Positions 9,672 to 20,120 of a DNA stretch of 64,000 nt are shown in pieces. Source of the DNA: Alphaproteobacteria bacterium (GTDB lineage Bacteria > Pseudomonadota > Alphaproteobacteria > Puniceispirillales > Puniceispirillaceae); assembly GCA_016780765.1 (NCBI GenBank), contig JADHLH010000002.1, positions 1 to 64,000 of the forward strand, read 5' to 3'. Position 1 is the first letter of the stretch; each line of letters starts with the position of its first letter. The notes beneath the pieces are model-generated. The model did no database searches. It was not told the origin of the DNA and saw nothing but the letters and a program-made list of their open reading frames with translations. The position numbers and the translations under genes are program-made.

Positions 9672-11573
9672 ATGGGAACGTATCAGGATGTCTATGAAGG
9701 CGCACAGAGTGATGCAACCGGCTTCTGGCTGGAAGCTGCCAACGGCATTGACTGGGTCACCCCGCCACAAACGGCGCTGGACGACTCCAACCCGCCCTTC
9801 TATCGCTGGTTTGCTGATGGCACGCTGAACACTTGCTTTAACGCGGTTGACCGGCATGTGGATGCCGGGGGCGGCGATCAGGTTGCAATCATCTATGACT
9901 CGCCGATCACCGGCAATGCATCGAAAATGACATATGGCGCGCTGCAGACGGCAACCGCCCGCTTTGCCGGCATGCTGCAGTCGCTGGGTGTCGAAAAGGG
10001 CGACCGGGTGATCATTTACATGCCGATGATCATTGAATCGATTATTGCCATGCTGGGTTGTGCGCGACTTGGCGCTGTGCATTCAGTTGTTTTTGGCGGG
10101 TTTGCAGCGGCCGAACTTGCCACACGTATCGACGATGCCAAACCAAAAGCGATTATCAGCGCGTCTTGCGGCCATGAGCCAGGCCGGATCGTTGCCTATA
10201 AACCATTGCTTGATGAGGCGATTGAAAACGCTGCGCACAAGCCGGATCACTGTGTCATCTATCAGCGTGAGGCGCTGGCGGCTGATCTGGTCGCCGGCCG
10301 TGATCTTGAATGGCATGCGGCGCACGAGAACGCACCTGAATTGCCGCCGGTCACGGTCAAGGCGACTGATCCTCTGTATGTTTTGTATACGTCCGGTACG
10401 ACAGGTCAGCCGAAAGGTGTCGTTCGTGACAATGGCGGCCATGCTGTTGCGCTGGCATGGTCGATGCCGAATATCTATGCCACCGGGCCGGGTGATGTGT
10501 ATTGGGCGGCCTCGGATATCGGCTGGGTGGTCGGGCATTCCTATATCGTTTATGCGCCGCTGCTTGCTGGCTGTACCACCGTGCTGTTCGAAGGCAAGCC
10601 CGTCGGCACACCCGATGCCGGCGTGTTCTGGCGAATTATCAGCGAACACAAGGTCAAGGTGCTGTTCACCGCACCAACAGCGTTTCGCGCCATAAAACGC
10701 GCCGACCCGGATGCCGATTTCCTTGAGAACTATGATACATCATCGCTGGAATATCTGTTTCTGGCGGGCGAGCGCGCTGACCCTGACACCATTATCTGGG
10801 CGCAGGACAAGTTGAATGTGCCGGTCATCGACCATTGGTGGCAGACCGAAACCGGCTGGCCGATGTGCGCCAACCCGGTTGGTATAGAGCAATTGCCGAT
10901 CAAGCTTGGCTCGCCGTCAGTGCCAATGCCGGGCTATGAGATCGATATTCTGGGCGAAGACGGGTCGGTAAAAGCACCGGATGAGCTGGGCAGCATTGCT
11001 GTCAGGCTGCCGATGCCGCCAGCCTGCTTGCCCACTGTGTGGGGGGCAGATGCCGCCTTTGTTGAAAAGTATCTGACAACCTTCCCCGGCTATTACGAGA
11101 CGGGCGATGCCGGATATAAGGATGCCGACGGATATCTTTATATCATGGCGCGCACCGATGATGTGATCAACGTGGCCGGACACCGCTTGTCCACCGGCCA
11201 GCTGGAAGAGGTTCTGGCCGAACATCCCGATGTTGCGGAATGCGCGGTCATCGGGGTGGCAGACCAGTTGAAGGGGCAATTGCCGCTGGGACTGATCTGC
11301 CTGTATCCCAAAAGCACCAAGCCGGTGGAACAGGTGTGTGCCGAGGCAATCGATCTGGTGAAAACACGCGTCGGCCGGGTGTCAGCTTTCAATCTTGTTG
11401 CCACGATCGACCGGTTGCCAAAGACCCGTTCCGGCAAGGTGTTGCGCGCCACGATGGCCAAGATTGCCGACGGTGAGGCATGGTCGATGCCAGCTACCAT
11501 CGATGATCCGGTTATCCTGGAGGAAGTGGCAACCGCACTAAAGACACTTGGCTATCCGAAGCCAACAGATTAA
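9672..11573 (+). CDS. prpE: Propionyl-CoA synthetase / acyl-CoA synthetase
   Basis: TSGTTGQPKGVVRDNGGHAVALAWSM, characteristic of PrpE. Confidence 0.85.
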   Translation: MGTYQDVYEGAQSDATGFWLEAANGIDWVTPPQTALDDSNPPFYRWFADGTLNTCFNAVDRHVDAGGGDQVAIIYDSPITGNASKMTYGALQTATARFAGMLQSLGVEKGDRVIIYMPMIIESIIAMLGCARLGAVHSVVFGGFAAAELATRIDDAKPKAIISASCGHEPGRIVAYKPLLDEAIENAAHKPDHCVIYQREALAADLVAGRDLEWHAAHENAPELPPVTVKATDPLYVLYTSGTTGQPKGVVRDNGGHAVALAWSMPNIYATGPGDVYWAASDIGWVVGHSYIVYAPLLAGCTTVLFEGKPVGTPDAGVFWRIISEHKVKVLFTAPTAFRAIKRADPDADFLENYDTSSLEYLFLAGERADPDTIIWAQDKLNVPVIDHWWQTETGWPMCANPVGIEQLPIKLGSPSVPMPGYEIDILGEDGSVKAPDELGSIAVRLPMPPACLPTVWGADAAFVEKYLTTFPGYYETGDAGYKDADGYLYIMARTDDVINVAGHRLSTGQLEEVLAEHPDVAECAVIGVADQLKGQLPLGLICLYPKSTKPVEQVCAEAIDLVKTRVGRVSAFNLVATIDRLPKTRSGKVLRATMAKIADGEAWSMPATIDDPVILEEVATALKTLGYPKPTD

Positions 11574-11656
11574 AAGGCGTGTCTGGAATATATGATTCTA
11601 TATTTTGAAGAAAAAATTGCCTATTGTTGAACAAGAAAAAACGTGGAGAGGCTAAA

Positions 11657-12871
11657 ATGAGCCAGAACAAACCCCTATACATGATCCTCGCGGTGGCTGC
11701 GATTGCCATCATCGGATTCCTTGTTGTCTCGCAGCAGGACAAAGGTCCTGCAGGCCAGAAAGATGTCAAGCTTGGCATCGTTTTTGGTTTCACTGGTCCC
11801 ATCGAATCTCTGACCCCGCCTATGGCAGAAGCAGCTGAGCTGGCCATGAGCGAGGTTACTGAGTCAGGTGCGTTCCTTGGCGGTACAGCTGTCACGTCTG
11901 TACGTGCTGATTCAACCTGTGTGGACAATGCTGCGGCAACCGCTGCTGTTGAGCGTCTGATCACATCTGATGGCATCAGCGCCATTGTTGGCGCCGATTG
12001 TTCCGGTGTCACAATTGCCACGCTGCAGAATGTAGCGATGCCAAAGGGTGTCTTGATGATCTCGCCATCGGCGACGTCGCCAGCCCTGTCGACAATGGAA
12101 GATAACGGTCTGTTCTACCGCACCGCCCCGTCGGATGCGCGTGAAGGCCAGGTTGTTGCCGAGATGCTGATGGAAAAGGGCTACAAGTCAGTTGCCCTGA
12201 CCTACACTAACAATGACTATGGCAAAGGCCTTGCTGACGCCATTCAGTCCAACTACGAAGCCAAGGGCGGTTCGATCACCATCGTGACCGCACATGAAGA
12301 AGGCAAAGGCGACTACAGTGCTGAAGTTGGTGCGCTGGCACAGGCTGGCGGCGATCTGCTGGTTGTTGCCGGTTACCTCGACAAGGGCGGCAAGATGATC
12401 ATTCAGGGATCACTGGATGCCGGCTCGTTCGAGACCTTCTTCCTGCCGGGTGGCATGATCGGCGATTCCCTGCCGGCGGCCATTGGCGCAGACCTTGATG
12501 GTTCCTTCGGTGTTGTTGCCGGAACAGACAGCCCGGGTGCCAAGATGATGAGCGAAATCCTTGGTGGCGAGCTTGGTCCGTTTACCGGTGAATCATACGA
12601 CGCAGCGGCCCTGATCATGCTGGCCATGCAGGCTGCCGGTTCAACCAGCAGTGCTGATTTTGCTGGCAAGGTGATGGATGTTGCCAACGCACCGGGTGAG
12701 AAAATCTACCCGGGTGAGCTTGCCAAGGCGCTGAAGATCCTCGCCGATGGCGGTGATGTCGATTATGTCGGTGCATCTGCTGTTGAGCTGATCGGTCAGG
12801 GCGAATCTGCTGGCAGCTACCGGGAAATCCTGGTGGACGGTGCCAAGAACACAACCGTTGGCTATCGCTAG
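11657..12871 (+). CDS. livK: Branched-chain amino-acid-type ABC transporter substrate-binding protein
   Basis: Periplasmic binding protein type I fold; first gene of a liv-type cluster; N-terminal TM anchor. Confidence 0.8.
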   Translation: MSQNKPLYMILAVAAIAIIGFLVVSQQDKGPAGQKDVKLGIVFGFTGPIESLTPPMAEAAELAMSEVTESGAFLGGTAVTSVRADSTCVDNAAATAAVERLITSDGISAIVGADCSGVTIATLQNVAMPKGVLMISPSATSPALSTMEDNGLFYRTAPSDAREGQVVAEMLMEKGYKSVALTYTNNDYGKGLADAIQSNYEAKGGSITIVTAHEEGKGDYSAEVGALAQAGGDLLVVAGYLDKGGKMIIQGSLDAGSFETFFLPGGMIGDSLPAAIGADLDGSFGVVAGTDSPGAKMMSEILGGELGPFTGESYDAAALIMLAMQAAGSTSSADFAGKVMDVANAPGEKIYPGELAKALKILADGGDVDYVGASAVELIGQGESAGSYREILVDGAKNTTVGYR

Positions 12872-12887
12872 ACCAAAACTGAATACA

Positions 12888-12916
12888 CGGCCCAGGCATC
12901 CCGCCTGGGCCGTTTT
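12888..12916 (+). terminator. Intrinsic terminator/attenuator between livK and livG
   Basis: Perfect 10-bp stem cggcccaggc(atccc)gcctgggccg followed by tttt. Confidence 0.85.
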
Positions 12917-12934
12917 GCTTTGTGTATTGTAAGA

Positions 12935-13720
12935 ATGATCACTGTTGAGAATATCTCGAAGAATTTTGGTGGCATCCGCGCTGTCAATGATGTCTCCCTT
13001 AACATCGAAACCGGGTCGATCACGGGGCTGATTGGTCCGAACGGAGCCGGCAAGACCACCCTTTTCAACGTGATTGCAGGCGTCTATCAGCCAACAGCGG
13101 GCAGCGTCATGCTTGATAGTGAGGATATTACGGGCCTTGCGCCGCACCAGCTGTTTGAAAAAGGGCTGCTGCGCACTTTCCAGATTGCCCATGAATTTTC
13201 CACCCTGACCGTGCGGGAAAACCTGATGACGGTGCCGGCGGGCCAGTCGGGCGAAAGTCTTATTGATGCCTGGTTCAGGCCTGGCAAAATCCGCGCCGAG
13301 GAAGCCTTGCTCCGTGAACGCGCCGATGATGTCATTGATTTTCTGCAACTTGGTCAGGTGGTTGACGAGCTGGCGGGCAACCTGTCAGGTGGCCAGAAAA
13401 AGCTGCTTGAACTTGGTCGCACGATGATGGTCGATGCAAAGATTGTGTTTCTTGACGAGGTGGGCGCGGGGGTCAATCGCACGCTGCTGAAAACGATTGG
13501 CGATGCGATCGAAAGGCTGAACCGCGAGCGTGGCTATACCTTCTGCATGATTGAACATGACATGGAGTTTATTTCACGTCTGTGCGATCCGGTGATTGTG
13601 ATGGCAGAGGGCGCGGTGCTGGCGACAGGCAGTGCTGATGAGGTGCGCGCGAATGAGGCGGTAATCGAGGCATATCTTGGTACGGGCCTGAAGAACAAGG
13701 CTGCGGGGGCAGGGGCATGA
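12935..13720 (+). CDS. livG: Branched-chain amino-acid-type ABC transporter ATPase 1
   Basis: Walker A GPNGAGKTT, LSGGQKK signature, LDEVGAGV Walker B. Confidence 0.85.
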   Translation: MITVENISKNFGGIRAVNDVSLNIETGSITGLIGPNGAGKTTLFNVIAGVYQPTAGSVMLDSEDITGLAPHQLFEKGLLRTFQIAHEFSTLTVRENLMTVPAGQSGESLIDAWFRPGKIRAEEALLRERADDVIDFLQLGQVVDELAGNLSGGQKKLLELGRTMMVDAKIVFLDEVGAGVNRTLLKTIGDAIERLNRERGYTFCMIEHDMEFISRLCDPVIVMAEGAVLATGSADEVRANEAVIEAYLGTGLKNKAAGAGA

Positions 13721-14421
13721 GCTTCCTGATCGGCGAGAATATGACCTGCGGTTATGGCGGTGCAGATATCCTGCATAGCTGTAGCGTTGGCGTTGACCCG
13801 GGCGAAATTGCGGTTGTCGTCGGTCCGAACGGCGCTGGCAAATCCACGGCGATGAAGGCGATGTTCGGCATGCTGCACCTTGGCGAAGGGCGGGTCATGC
13901 TGGACGGCACGGATATCAGTCAGCTGAAGCCGCAGGAACGCGTGCTGCACGGCATGGGGTTTGTGCCGCAGAACAACAATGTCTTCACCAGCATGACGGT
14001 GGAAGAAAATCTCGAAATGGGTGCGTTCATCCGGCGTGATGATATATCGGGAACGATGGCGCAAGTGTTCGATCTGTTTCCCGTTTTGAAGGACAAGCGC
14101 CGCCAGCCTGCAGGAGAGCTGTCCGGCGGGCAGCGCCAGCAAGTTGCCGTGGGGCGGGCCTTGATGACCCAGCCGCGCATCCTGATGCTGGATGAACCCA
14201 CCGCCGGTGTATCGCCAATTGTGATGGACGAGCTGTTTGACCGGATTATTCAGGTGGCGCAGACAGGCATCGCCATTCTGATGGTGGAACAAAATGCCAA
14301 ACAGGCACTGAATATCGCTGACAAGGGGTTTGTGCTGGTGCAGGGGCGTAACGCCTATACCGACACCGGTGCCGCGCTGTTGGCTGACCCTGAAGTGCGC
14401 CGCGCATTTCTGGGGGGCTGA
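13717..14421 (+). CDS. livF: Branched-chain amino-acid-type ABC transporter ATPase 2
   Basis: GPNGAGKST, LSGGQRQQVAVGRALM, LDEPTAGVSP; ATGA overlap with livG. Confidence 0.87.
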   Translation: MSFLIGENMTCGYGGADILHSCSVGVDPGEIAVVVGPNGAGKSTAMKAMFGMLHLGEGRVMLDGTDISQLKPQERVLHGMGFVPQNNNVFTSMTVEENLEMGAFIRRDDISGTMAQVFDLFPVLKDKRRQPAGELSGGQRQQVAVGRALMTQPRILMLDEPTAGVSPIVMDELFDRIIQVAQTGIAILMVEQNAKQALNIADKGFVLVQGRNAYTDTGAALLADPEVRRAFLGG

Positions 14422-14422
14422 G

Positions 14423-15436
14423 ATGGCAGATGTACTGAATGCGCTGGTCCTGATCGCCAATTTCATCATCGTCCCTGGTTTTGCCTATGGCAGCCAGCTG
14501 GCGCTTGGTGCGCTTGGTGTCACGCTGGTGTTCGGTGTGCTTCGTTTCTCCAACATCGCGCATGGCGAAACGATGGCGCTTGGCGCGATGTTCACCATGC
14601 TGATTTCGTGGTGGCTTCAATCCATGGGGATAGGGCTTGGCCCGTTGCCGACAGCACTTCTGGCCCTGCCGTTCGGCATCGCGGCATCGATGTGCCTGTG
14701 TCTGATCACAGACCGCGCCGTCTATCGTTATTACCGGCGGGTCAAGGCCAGTCCGGTGATCTATATCATCGTCTCGGTCGGGGTGATGTTCATCTATAAC
14801 GGGCTGGTGCGATTCATTGTTGGTCCGGCTGACCGGGTGATGGTGGATGGCCAGCGCTTTATCATGAAGGCGAAAGACTTCAAGACCGCTACCGGCCTCG
14901 ATGAAGGTCTTGCCATCAAGACATCGCAGGCGGTGTCAGTTGTTTGCGCGGTCATTGCGGTGGCGATGCTGTTCTGGTTCCTGAACCGGACGCGCACCGG
15001 CAAATCCATGCGCGCCTATTCAAATAACGAGGATCTGGCCCTGCTGTCCGGCATCAATCCGGAACGCGTGGTGCTGATCACCTGGCTGCTTGCGGCGGCG
15101 CTGGCGACTGTCGCCGGCACCCTTTATGGCATTGACAAGAGTTTTCAACCCTTTGTTTATATGCAGCTGTTGCTTCCCATTTTTGCTGCCGCGATTGTTG
15201 GCGGTTTCGGCAACCCGCTGGGGGCGATTGCGGGCGGGTTTGTCATCGCCTTTTCCGAACTTGTCGTGACTTTCGCCTATAAGCGGGTTGTTGCCTATCT
15301 GCTGCCAGAGTCGCTGGAACCGGCAGGCCTTGTCCAGCTGTTGTCCACCGATTACAAGATCGCCGTGTCCTTTACCATTCTGGTGATTGTATTGCTGATC
15401 AAACCAACCGGCCTGTTTGCCCAGAGGACCACATGA
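14423..15436 (+). CDS. livH: Branched-chain amino-acid-type ABC transporter permease
   Basis: LALGALGVTLVFGVLRFSNIAHGE motif; operon context. Confidence 0.85.
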   Translation: MADVLNALVLIANFIIVPGFAYGSQLALGALGVTLVFGVLRFSNIAHGETMALGAMFTMLISWWLQSMGIGLGPLPTALLALPFGIAASMCLCLITDRAVYRYYRRVKASPVIYIIVSVGVMFIYNGLVRFIVGPADRVMVDGQRFIMKAKDFKTATGLDEGLAIKTSQAVSVVCAVIAVAMLFWFLNRTRTGKSMRAYSNNEDLALLSGINPERVVLITWLLAAALATVAGTLYGIDKSFQPFVYMQLLLPIFAAAIVGGFGNPLGAIAGGFVIAFSELVVTFAYKRVVAYLLPESLEPAGLVQLLSTDYKIAVSFTILVIVLLIKPTGLFAQRTT

Positions 15437-16746
15437 TCCAGTCACAGCGCACCATTATGTTGTTCGTTGGCATGGCAACCCTGCTGGCCCTTGTCGGTAT
15501 TGGCCAGGGGTGGGATGTGGCGTTGCTGCTGGTGAATATGTGCATCATTTCAGCCATTATGGCGCTAGGGGTGAACATCCAGTGGGGCTATGCCGGGCTG
15601 TTCAGCATCGGGTCCATGGGGTTTGCTGCGCTTGGCGGTCTTGCCGGCGTGATCATTTCAGCCAAGCCGGTGCCGGGCGCATGGCAGGCAGGCGGACTGG
15701 GTGTCATCGGCGGATTGCTGTCTGCATTGATCACCATTGTGCTGGGGATATTTGTCTGGCGGCGTCTGGCGCATCTTGGTCGCTGGCGCTATTGGATCAC
15801 CGGCGTGATCGTGCTGGCCGGATTTATCATCATGCGCAGCCTGATGGGCCCGGCCATTACAGCCATTGAAAAAATTGACCCGGCTGCTGCCGGATATCTT
15901 GGCGGCATGGGTCTTCCTATCCTTCTCTCATGGGCTGTCGGCGGCATCTTTGCAGCAGCTGCGGCGTGGGTGGTCGGCAAGGTATCGCTTGGTCTGCGCG
16001 CTGATTATCTGGCGATTGCCACGCTTGGTATTTCCGAGATCATCATCTTCATCCTGAAGTTTGAAAACTGGCTGACGCGCGGGGTGAAGAACGTCACCGG
16101 ACTGCCGCGTCCTGTGCCTTATGAAGTCGATATGATTGCATCGCCAGCTTTTCAGGGCTTTGCGACTGCGATTGGCACCAACGCCATTGCAGCGGCATCG
16201 ATTATCGTCAAGCTGTGTTATGCCGGATTGTTTTCAGCGGTTCTTGTTCTGGTGCTGTATCTGTCCGAGGTTGCGCTGCGCTCTCCGTGGGGACGAATGA
16301 TGCGGGCGATCCGCGACAATGAAACAGCCGCCGCCGCGATGGGCAAGAACGTGACGGCGCGCCATCTTCAGGTCTTTATCCTGGGGTCTGCCGTGGTTGG
16401 CATTGCCGGCGCCATGCTGACGACGCTTGACGGGCAGTTCACCCCGACCAGCTATCAGCCGCTGCGCTTTACCTTTCTGATCTGGGTGATGGTGATTATT
16501 GGCGGGTCCGGCAATAATCTGGGTGCTGTCCTTGGCGGCTTTGTGATCTGGTTCTTTTGGATCGAGGCGGAACCGGTGGGGCTGTGGCTGATTGAGCTGA
16601 TTACATCTGGCATGGCCCAGAACAGCCCGCTGCGTGCGCATCTGCTGGACAGCGCAGCCTATATGCGTCTGCTGACGATGGGATTGCTGTTGCTGCTTGT
16701 CCTGCGCTTTGCCCCGCGCGGACTGATCCCCGAAGTCAAACGCTGA
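15433..16746 (+). CDS. livM: Branched-chain amino-acid-type ABC transporter permease
   Basis: NIQWGYAGLFSIGSMGFAALGG, LRADYLAIATLGISEI; ATGA overlap with livH. Confidence 0.85.
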   Translation: MIQSQRTIMLFVGMATLLALVGIGQGWDVALLLVNMCIISAIMALGVNIQWGYAGLFSIGSMGFAALGGLAGVIISAKPVPGAWQAGGLGVIGGLLSALITIVLGIFVWRRLAHLGRWRYWITGVIVLAGFIIMRSLMGPAITAIEKIDPAAAGYLGGMGLPILLSWAVGGIFAAAAAWVVGKVSLGLRADYLAIATLGISEIIIFILKFENWLTRGVKNVTGLPRPVPYEVDMIASPAFQGFATAIGTNAIAAASIIVKLCYAGLFSAVLVLVLYLSEVALRSPWGRMMRAIRDNETAAAAMGKNVTARHLQVFILGSAVVGIAGAMLTTLDGQFTPTSYQPLRFTFLIWVMVIIGGSGNNLGAVLGGFVIWFFWIEAEPVGLWLIELITSGMAQNSPLRAHLLDSAAYMRLLTMGLLLLLVLRFAPRGLIPEVKR

Positions 16747-16944
16747 AGCGGCCCAAGGGGATTGCCAGCCCGCTGCCTGATGCCTTAAACAGAAGAACGG
16801 GGTATAAAGGCGGTGCGGCGTTCCTGTCAGCCTGTCTTTTTGCCCGCTGCCTGTTGCCGAAAACGGTTGCCAAGCCGCATTGTAGCTGACTGTCTGCTGC
16901 GATTTGCGGCAGACGGCGCGTCAACGATACTGAAAGGTCATTCG

Positions 16945-18132
16945 ATGCTTGAACGTTTCCAGCCTGTCCCGCCTGACCCCATCCTGGGGCTCGGCCAGCT
17001 CTATGCTGCCGACCCGCGTGATGACAAGATCGATCTGGGTGTCGGGGTCTTCAAAGATGCCGCCGGCAATACACCGATCATGACAGCGGTGCGCAAGGCA
17101 GAGGTCGTTCTGCATGACCAGCAGACGACCAAGGCCTATAAGGGTCTTGCCGGTGATGAGGCGTTTCGCGATGAAATGCGCCAGCTTGTGCTTGGCGATG
17201 CGGTGCCGGCTGATCGCGTGGCAACGATCCAGACGCCGGGCGGTACGGGCGCCATCAGGCAGCTTTATGAAACGCTGAAGATGATCAACATTGATGCCAC
17301 GCTGTGGGTCAGTGACCCGACCTGGCCATCACATGTCGGCATGGCCAAGCATATGGGCCTGAAGCTGGCAAAATACCGGTATTTCGATGCAGCAACCAGC
17401 AATGTTGATACGGCCGCGATGATGGAAGATATCCAGGCAATGCAGCCGGGTGACGTGCTGTTGCTGCATGGCTGCTGCCATAACCCGACCGGAGCCAATC
17501 TTGGTTCTGATGACTGGCAGGCATTGACCGATTTCGTGCTGGAAAAGAATGTCACACCGTTTGTTGATATTGCCTATCAGGGGTTTGGTGACGGGCTGGC
17601 CGAGGACGCAGCCAACCTGCGGATGATGGCAGCGCGCGTTCCTGAAATGTTGATCGCTGCCTCCTGTTCAAAAAATTTCGGCCTGTACCGGGATCGTGTC
17701 GGATGCGCTATGGCGGTATGCAGCAGTGCTGAACAGCATGCTGTCGTCAGCCGCAATCTGGCGGTTCTGAACCGTCTGAACTATTCCTTTGCGCCCGATC
17801 ACGGGGCGGCATGTGTGGCGATCATCCTTGGTGATACCGCATTGCGCGCCGAGTGGGAGAGCGAGTTGAACGACATGCGCGCAACCATGATGACAATTCG
17901 GCAGGACCTTGCTGATGCGCTGCGCCGTCAGTGCAATTCCGACAGGTTCGACTTCATTGCTGAACATCGCGGCATGTTTTCCCGTCTGGGGCTTGCCACG
18001 CCAGAGGTTGAGGCACTGCGCACCGATCATGGCATGTATGTGGTAGGTGACAGCCGGATCAATATTGCCGGGCTGTCTGGCGGCCGGTATGAACCGTTTG
18101 CCAATGCCGTTGCTGCCGTTCTGGCTGGTTGA
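16945..18132 (+). CDS. Aromatic/aspartate aminotransferase (class I PLP)
   Basis: DPRDDKIDLGVGVFKDAAGNTPIM, CSKNFGLYRDRVG lysine motif. Confidence 0.88.
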   Translation: MLERFQPVPPDPILGLGQLYAADPRDDKIDLGVGVFKDAAGNTPIMTAVRKAEVVLHDQQTTKAYKGLAGDEAFRDEMRQLVLGDAVPADRVATIQTPGGTGAIRQLYETLKMINIDATLWVSDPTWPSHVGMAKHMGLKLAKYRYFDAATSNVDTAAMMEDIQAMQPGDVLLLHGCCHNPTGANLGSDDWQALTDFVLEKNVTPFVDIAYQGFGDGLAEDAANLRMMAARVPEMLIAASCSKNFGLYRDRVGCAMAVCSSAEQHAVVSRNLAVLNRLNYSFAPDHGAACVAIILGDTALRAEWESELNDMRATMMTIRQDLADALRRQCNSDRFDFIAEHRGMFSRLGLATPEVEALRTDHGMYVVGDSRINIAGLSGGRYEPFANAVAAVLAG

Positions 18133-18156
18133 GGCCATCAGTATAATGGTCACCAG

Positions 18157-19827
18157 ATGACGGATAGTCGTATCAGGACTGGCGGACAGCTGCTGATGGA
18201 CAGCCTTGTCGGACTTGGTGCCAGCAAGGCGTTTGGCGTTCCTGGCGAATCCTATCTCGCTGTTCTTGATGCCATGGTCGATCATGCCAACAGCTTTGAT
18301 CTTGTGCTGTGCCGGCAAGAGGGCGGTGCTGCCTATATGGCGGCGGGGTGGGCCAAGCTGACAGGACAGCCCGGCCTGTGTTTCGTTACCCGTGGTCCGG
18401 GCGCAACGAACGCGGCTGTCGGTATTCACACCGCGATGCAGGATTCGCTGCCGATGATCCTGTTTGTCGGGCAGGTTGGCACCGACGTGATGGGGCGCGA
18501 GGCGTTTCAGGAGGTTGATTATCCGGCCTTCTTCGGACCCTTGGCCAAATGGGCGGTGCAGATCGATCATGCTGACCGCGTGCCTGAAATTGTAAGCCGT
18601 GCCTGGACAGTGGCGTTGAGCGGCAGGCCGGGTCCTGTGGTTGTCGCGCTGCCGGAAGATATGCTGGTGGCGACCAGCACAGCTGAACCGTGCCATGCAG
18701 TTACCATTCCAGAACCTGCCCCGGCGGCCGCTGACATCAGCGCGCTTCAGGATGTGCTGGCAGGCGCGGCTCGTCCTGTCGTGATTGTGGGTGGTACCCG
18801 CTGGCAGAAAGACAGTGCGCGGGCGATTGAACGCTTTGCAATGGCAAACGAAATTCCGGTTGTTGCGGCTTTTCGCTTTCACGACATCATCGACAATCAC
18901 TGTCCGGCCTATGCCGGTGACGCGGGTGTCGGGATGAATGCATCAATGAAAACGCTGCTGCGTGATGCTGATCTGATTATCGCAGTGAATATCCGCTTTG
19001 GCGAAGCCACCACAGATGGCTATACGCTGTTTGATGCGCCGAAAATGGCAGCAAAACTCGTTCACAGTCATGCCTCGGACGATGAGATTGGCAAAATCTA
19101 TGTGGCTGATCTGCCGCTGCATGCCGGCCCTAACCGTATGGCTGCGGCGCTTGACAATTTGGTGGCGGACCGCCCAGCCGGCCGAGCCGGATGGTATGCC
19201 GACGCGCGCACTGCCTATCTTGAATCACTGGTGCCGCCGCCCCAGCCCGGTGATGTGGATATGGGCATCATAACAGCGCAGATTCAGGCGCGCTTGCCAG
19301 CTGATGCCATCATCACCCACGGGGCTGGCAACTTCTCGATCTGGGCCAACAAATTCATGCAATATGGCCGCGACCAGCGGTTGCTGGGTCCGCAAAGCGG
19401 GTCGATGGGGTTCGGGCTGCCCGCAGCGCTGGCGGCCAAGGCGCATGACAGCGGCCGATTTGTGCTGTGTTTCGCTGGTGATGGTGATTTTCAGATGAAT
19501 GGTGCCGAACTTGGCACAGCCCTGCAGGCAGGGCTGCATCCGGTCATTCTGATCCTGAACAACAGCAGCTACGGCACCATCCGGATGCATCAGGAACGCG
19601 CCTATCCGGCCCGCATATCGGGGACCGAGATCGTCAATCCTGACTATGTTGCGCTGGCTGGTGCCTATGGGTTTCACGGCGAACGCGTCACTCGTACCGA
19701 TGATTTCGCCGCCGCGTTTGAACGGGCACTGGATGCGGCGACTGGCGCCATTGTCGAGATCGTGATCGATACTGAGGCGATTGCCCCGCGCACCACGATC
19801 AGCGCCCTGCGAGAAGCGGCAACATGA
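18157..19827 (+). CDS. Thiamine-pyrophosphate-dependent enzyme, acetolactate-synthase-like large subunit
   Basis: GVPGESYLAVLDAM, RQEGGAAYMAAGWAK, GDGDFQMNGAELGTALQAGLHPVILILNN TPP motif. Confidence 0.85.
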   Translation: MTDSRIRTGGQLLMDSLVGLGASKAFGVPGESYLAVLDAMVDHANSFDLVLCRQEGGAAYMAAGWAKLTGQPGLCFVTRGPGATNAAVGIHTAMQDSLPMILFVGQVGTDVMGREAFQEVDYPAFFGPLAKWAVQIDHADRVPEIVSRAWTVALSGRPGPVVVALPEDMLVATSTAEPCHAVTIPEPAPAAADISALQDVLAGAARPVVIVGGTRWQKDSARAIERFAMANEIPVVAAFRFHDIIDNHCPAYAGDAGVGMNASMKTLLRDADLIIAVNIRFGEATTDGYTLFDAPKMAAKLVHSHASDDEIGKIYVADLPLHAGPNRMAAALDNLVADRPAGRAGWYADARTAYLESLVPPPQPGDVDMGIITAQIQARLPADAIITHGAGNFSIWANKFMQYGRDQRLLGPQSGSMGFGLPAALAAKAHDSGRFVLCFAGDGDFQMNGAELGTALQAGLHPVILILNNSSYGTIRMHQERAYPARISGTEIVNPDYVALAGAYGFHGERVTRTDDFAAAFERALDAATGAIVEIVIDTEAIAPRTTISALREAAT

Positions 19828-19932
19828 CCGGTCATCCGGTGCATCCCGATCCGGAAAAGACACCTGCGGAGACGATAAGTTCCCCGGAGATGAATGTCCC
19901 AGAGGTGAATTCCCGGGAGACAACACCTTAGA

Positions 19933-20090
19933 ATGATCAATGTGCATGCCGAGGGGGAAATCGGATGTGTGGCGATCTGATGCGCCCCCGGGACACGATT
20001 CCGGCGCTGCCCGATTGTTTTGGAGCGGCTTTTGCGCGTGACAAGTTTGTGCTGGCGGGTCACTCTGTTCAACATAAATCATCTGATTGA
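19933..20090 (+). pseudogene. Possible decayed 5' remnant of a proline racemase / hydroxyproline epimerase-dehydratase family gene
   Basis: MINVHAEGEIGCVAI* followed in another frame by DTIPALPDCFGAAFARDKFVL; the DT-(16 aa)-FVL spacing matches the remembered family N-terminus. Confidence 0.4.
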
Positions 20091-20120
20091 ACCATCTGAT
20101 TTCGCGAGGAGTATTTGTCC

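Noticed and set aside
9543-10082. 179-aa and other long antisense ORFs within prpE and similar genes
   Set aside because: Mirror ORFs on the opposite strand of high-GC3 genes, with no family resemblance.
16813-16944. 44-codon in-frame upstream extension of the aromatic aminotransferase
   Set aside because: Low-complexity Cys/Arg-rich translation containing a hairpin (gtctgctgc...gcggcagac); likely untranslated leader.
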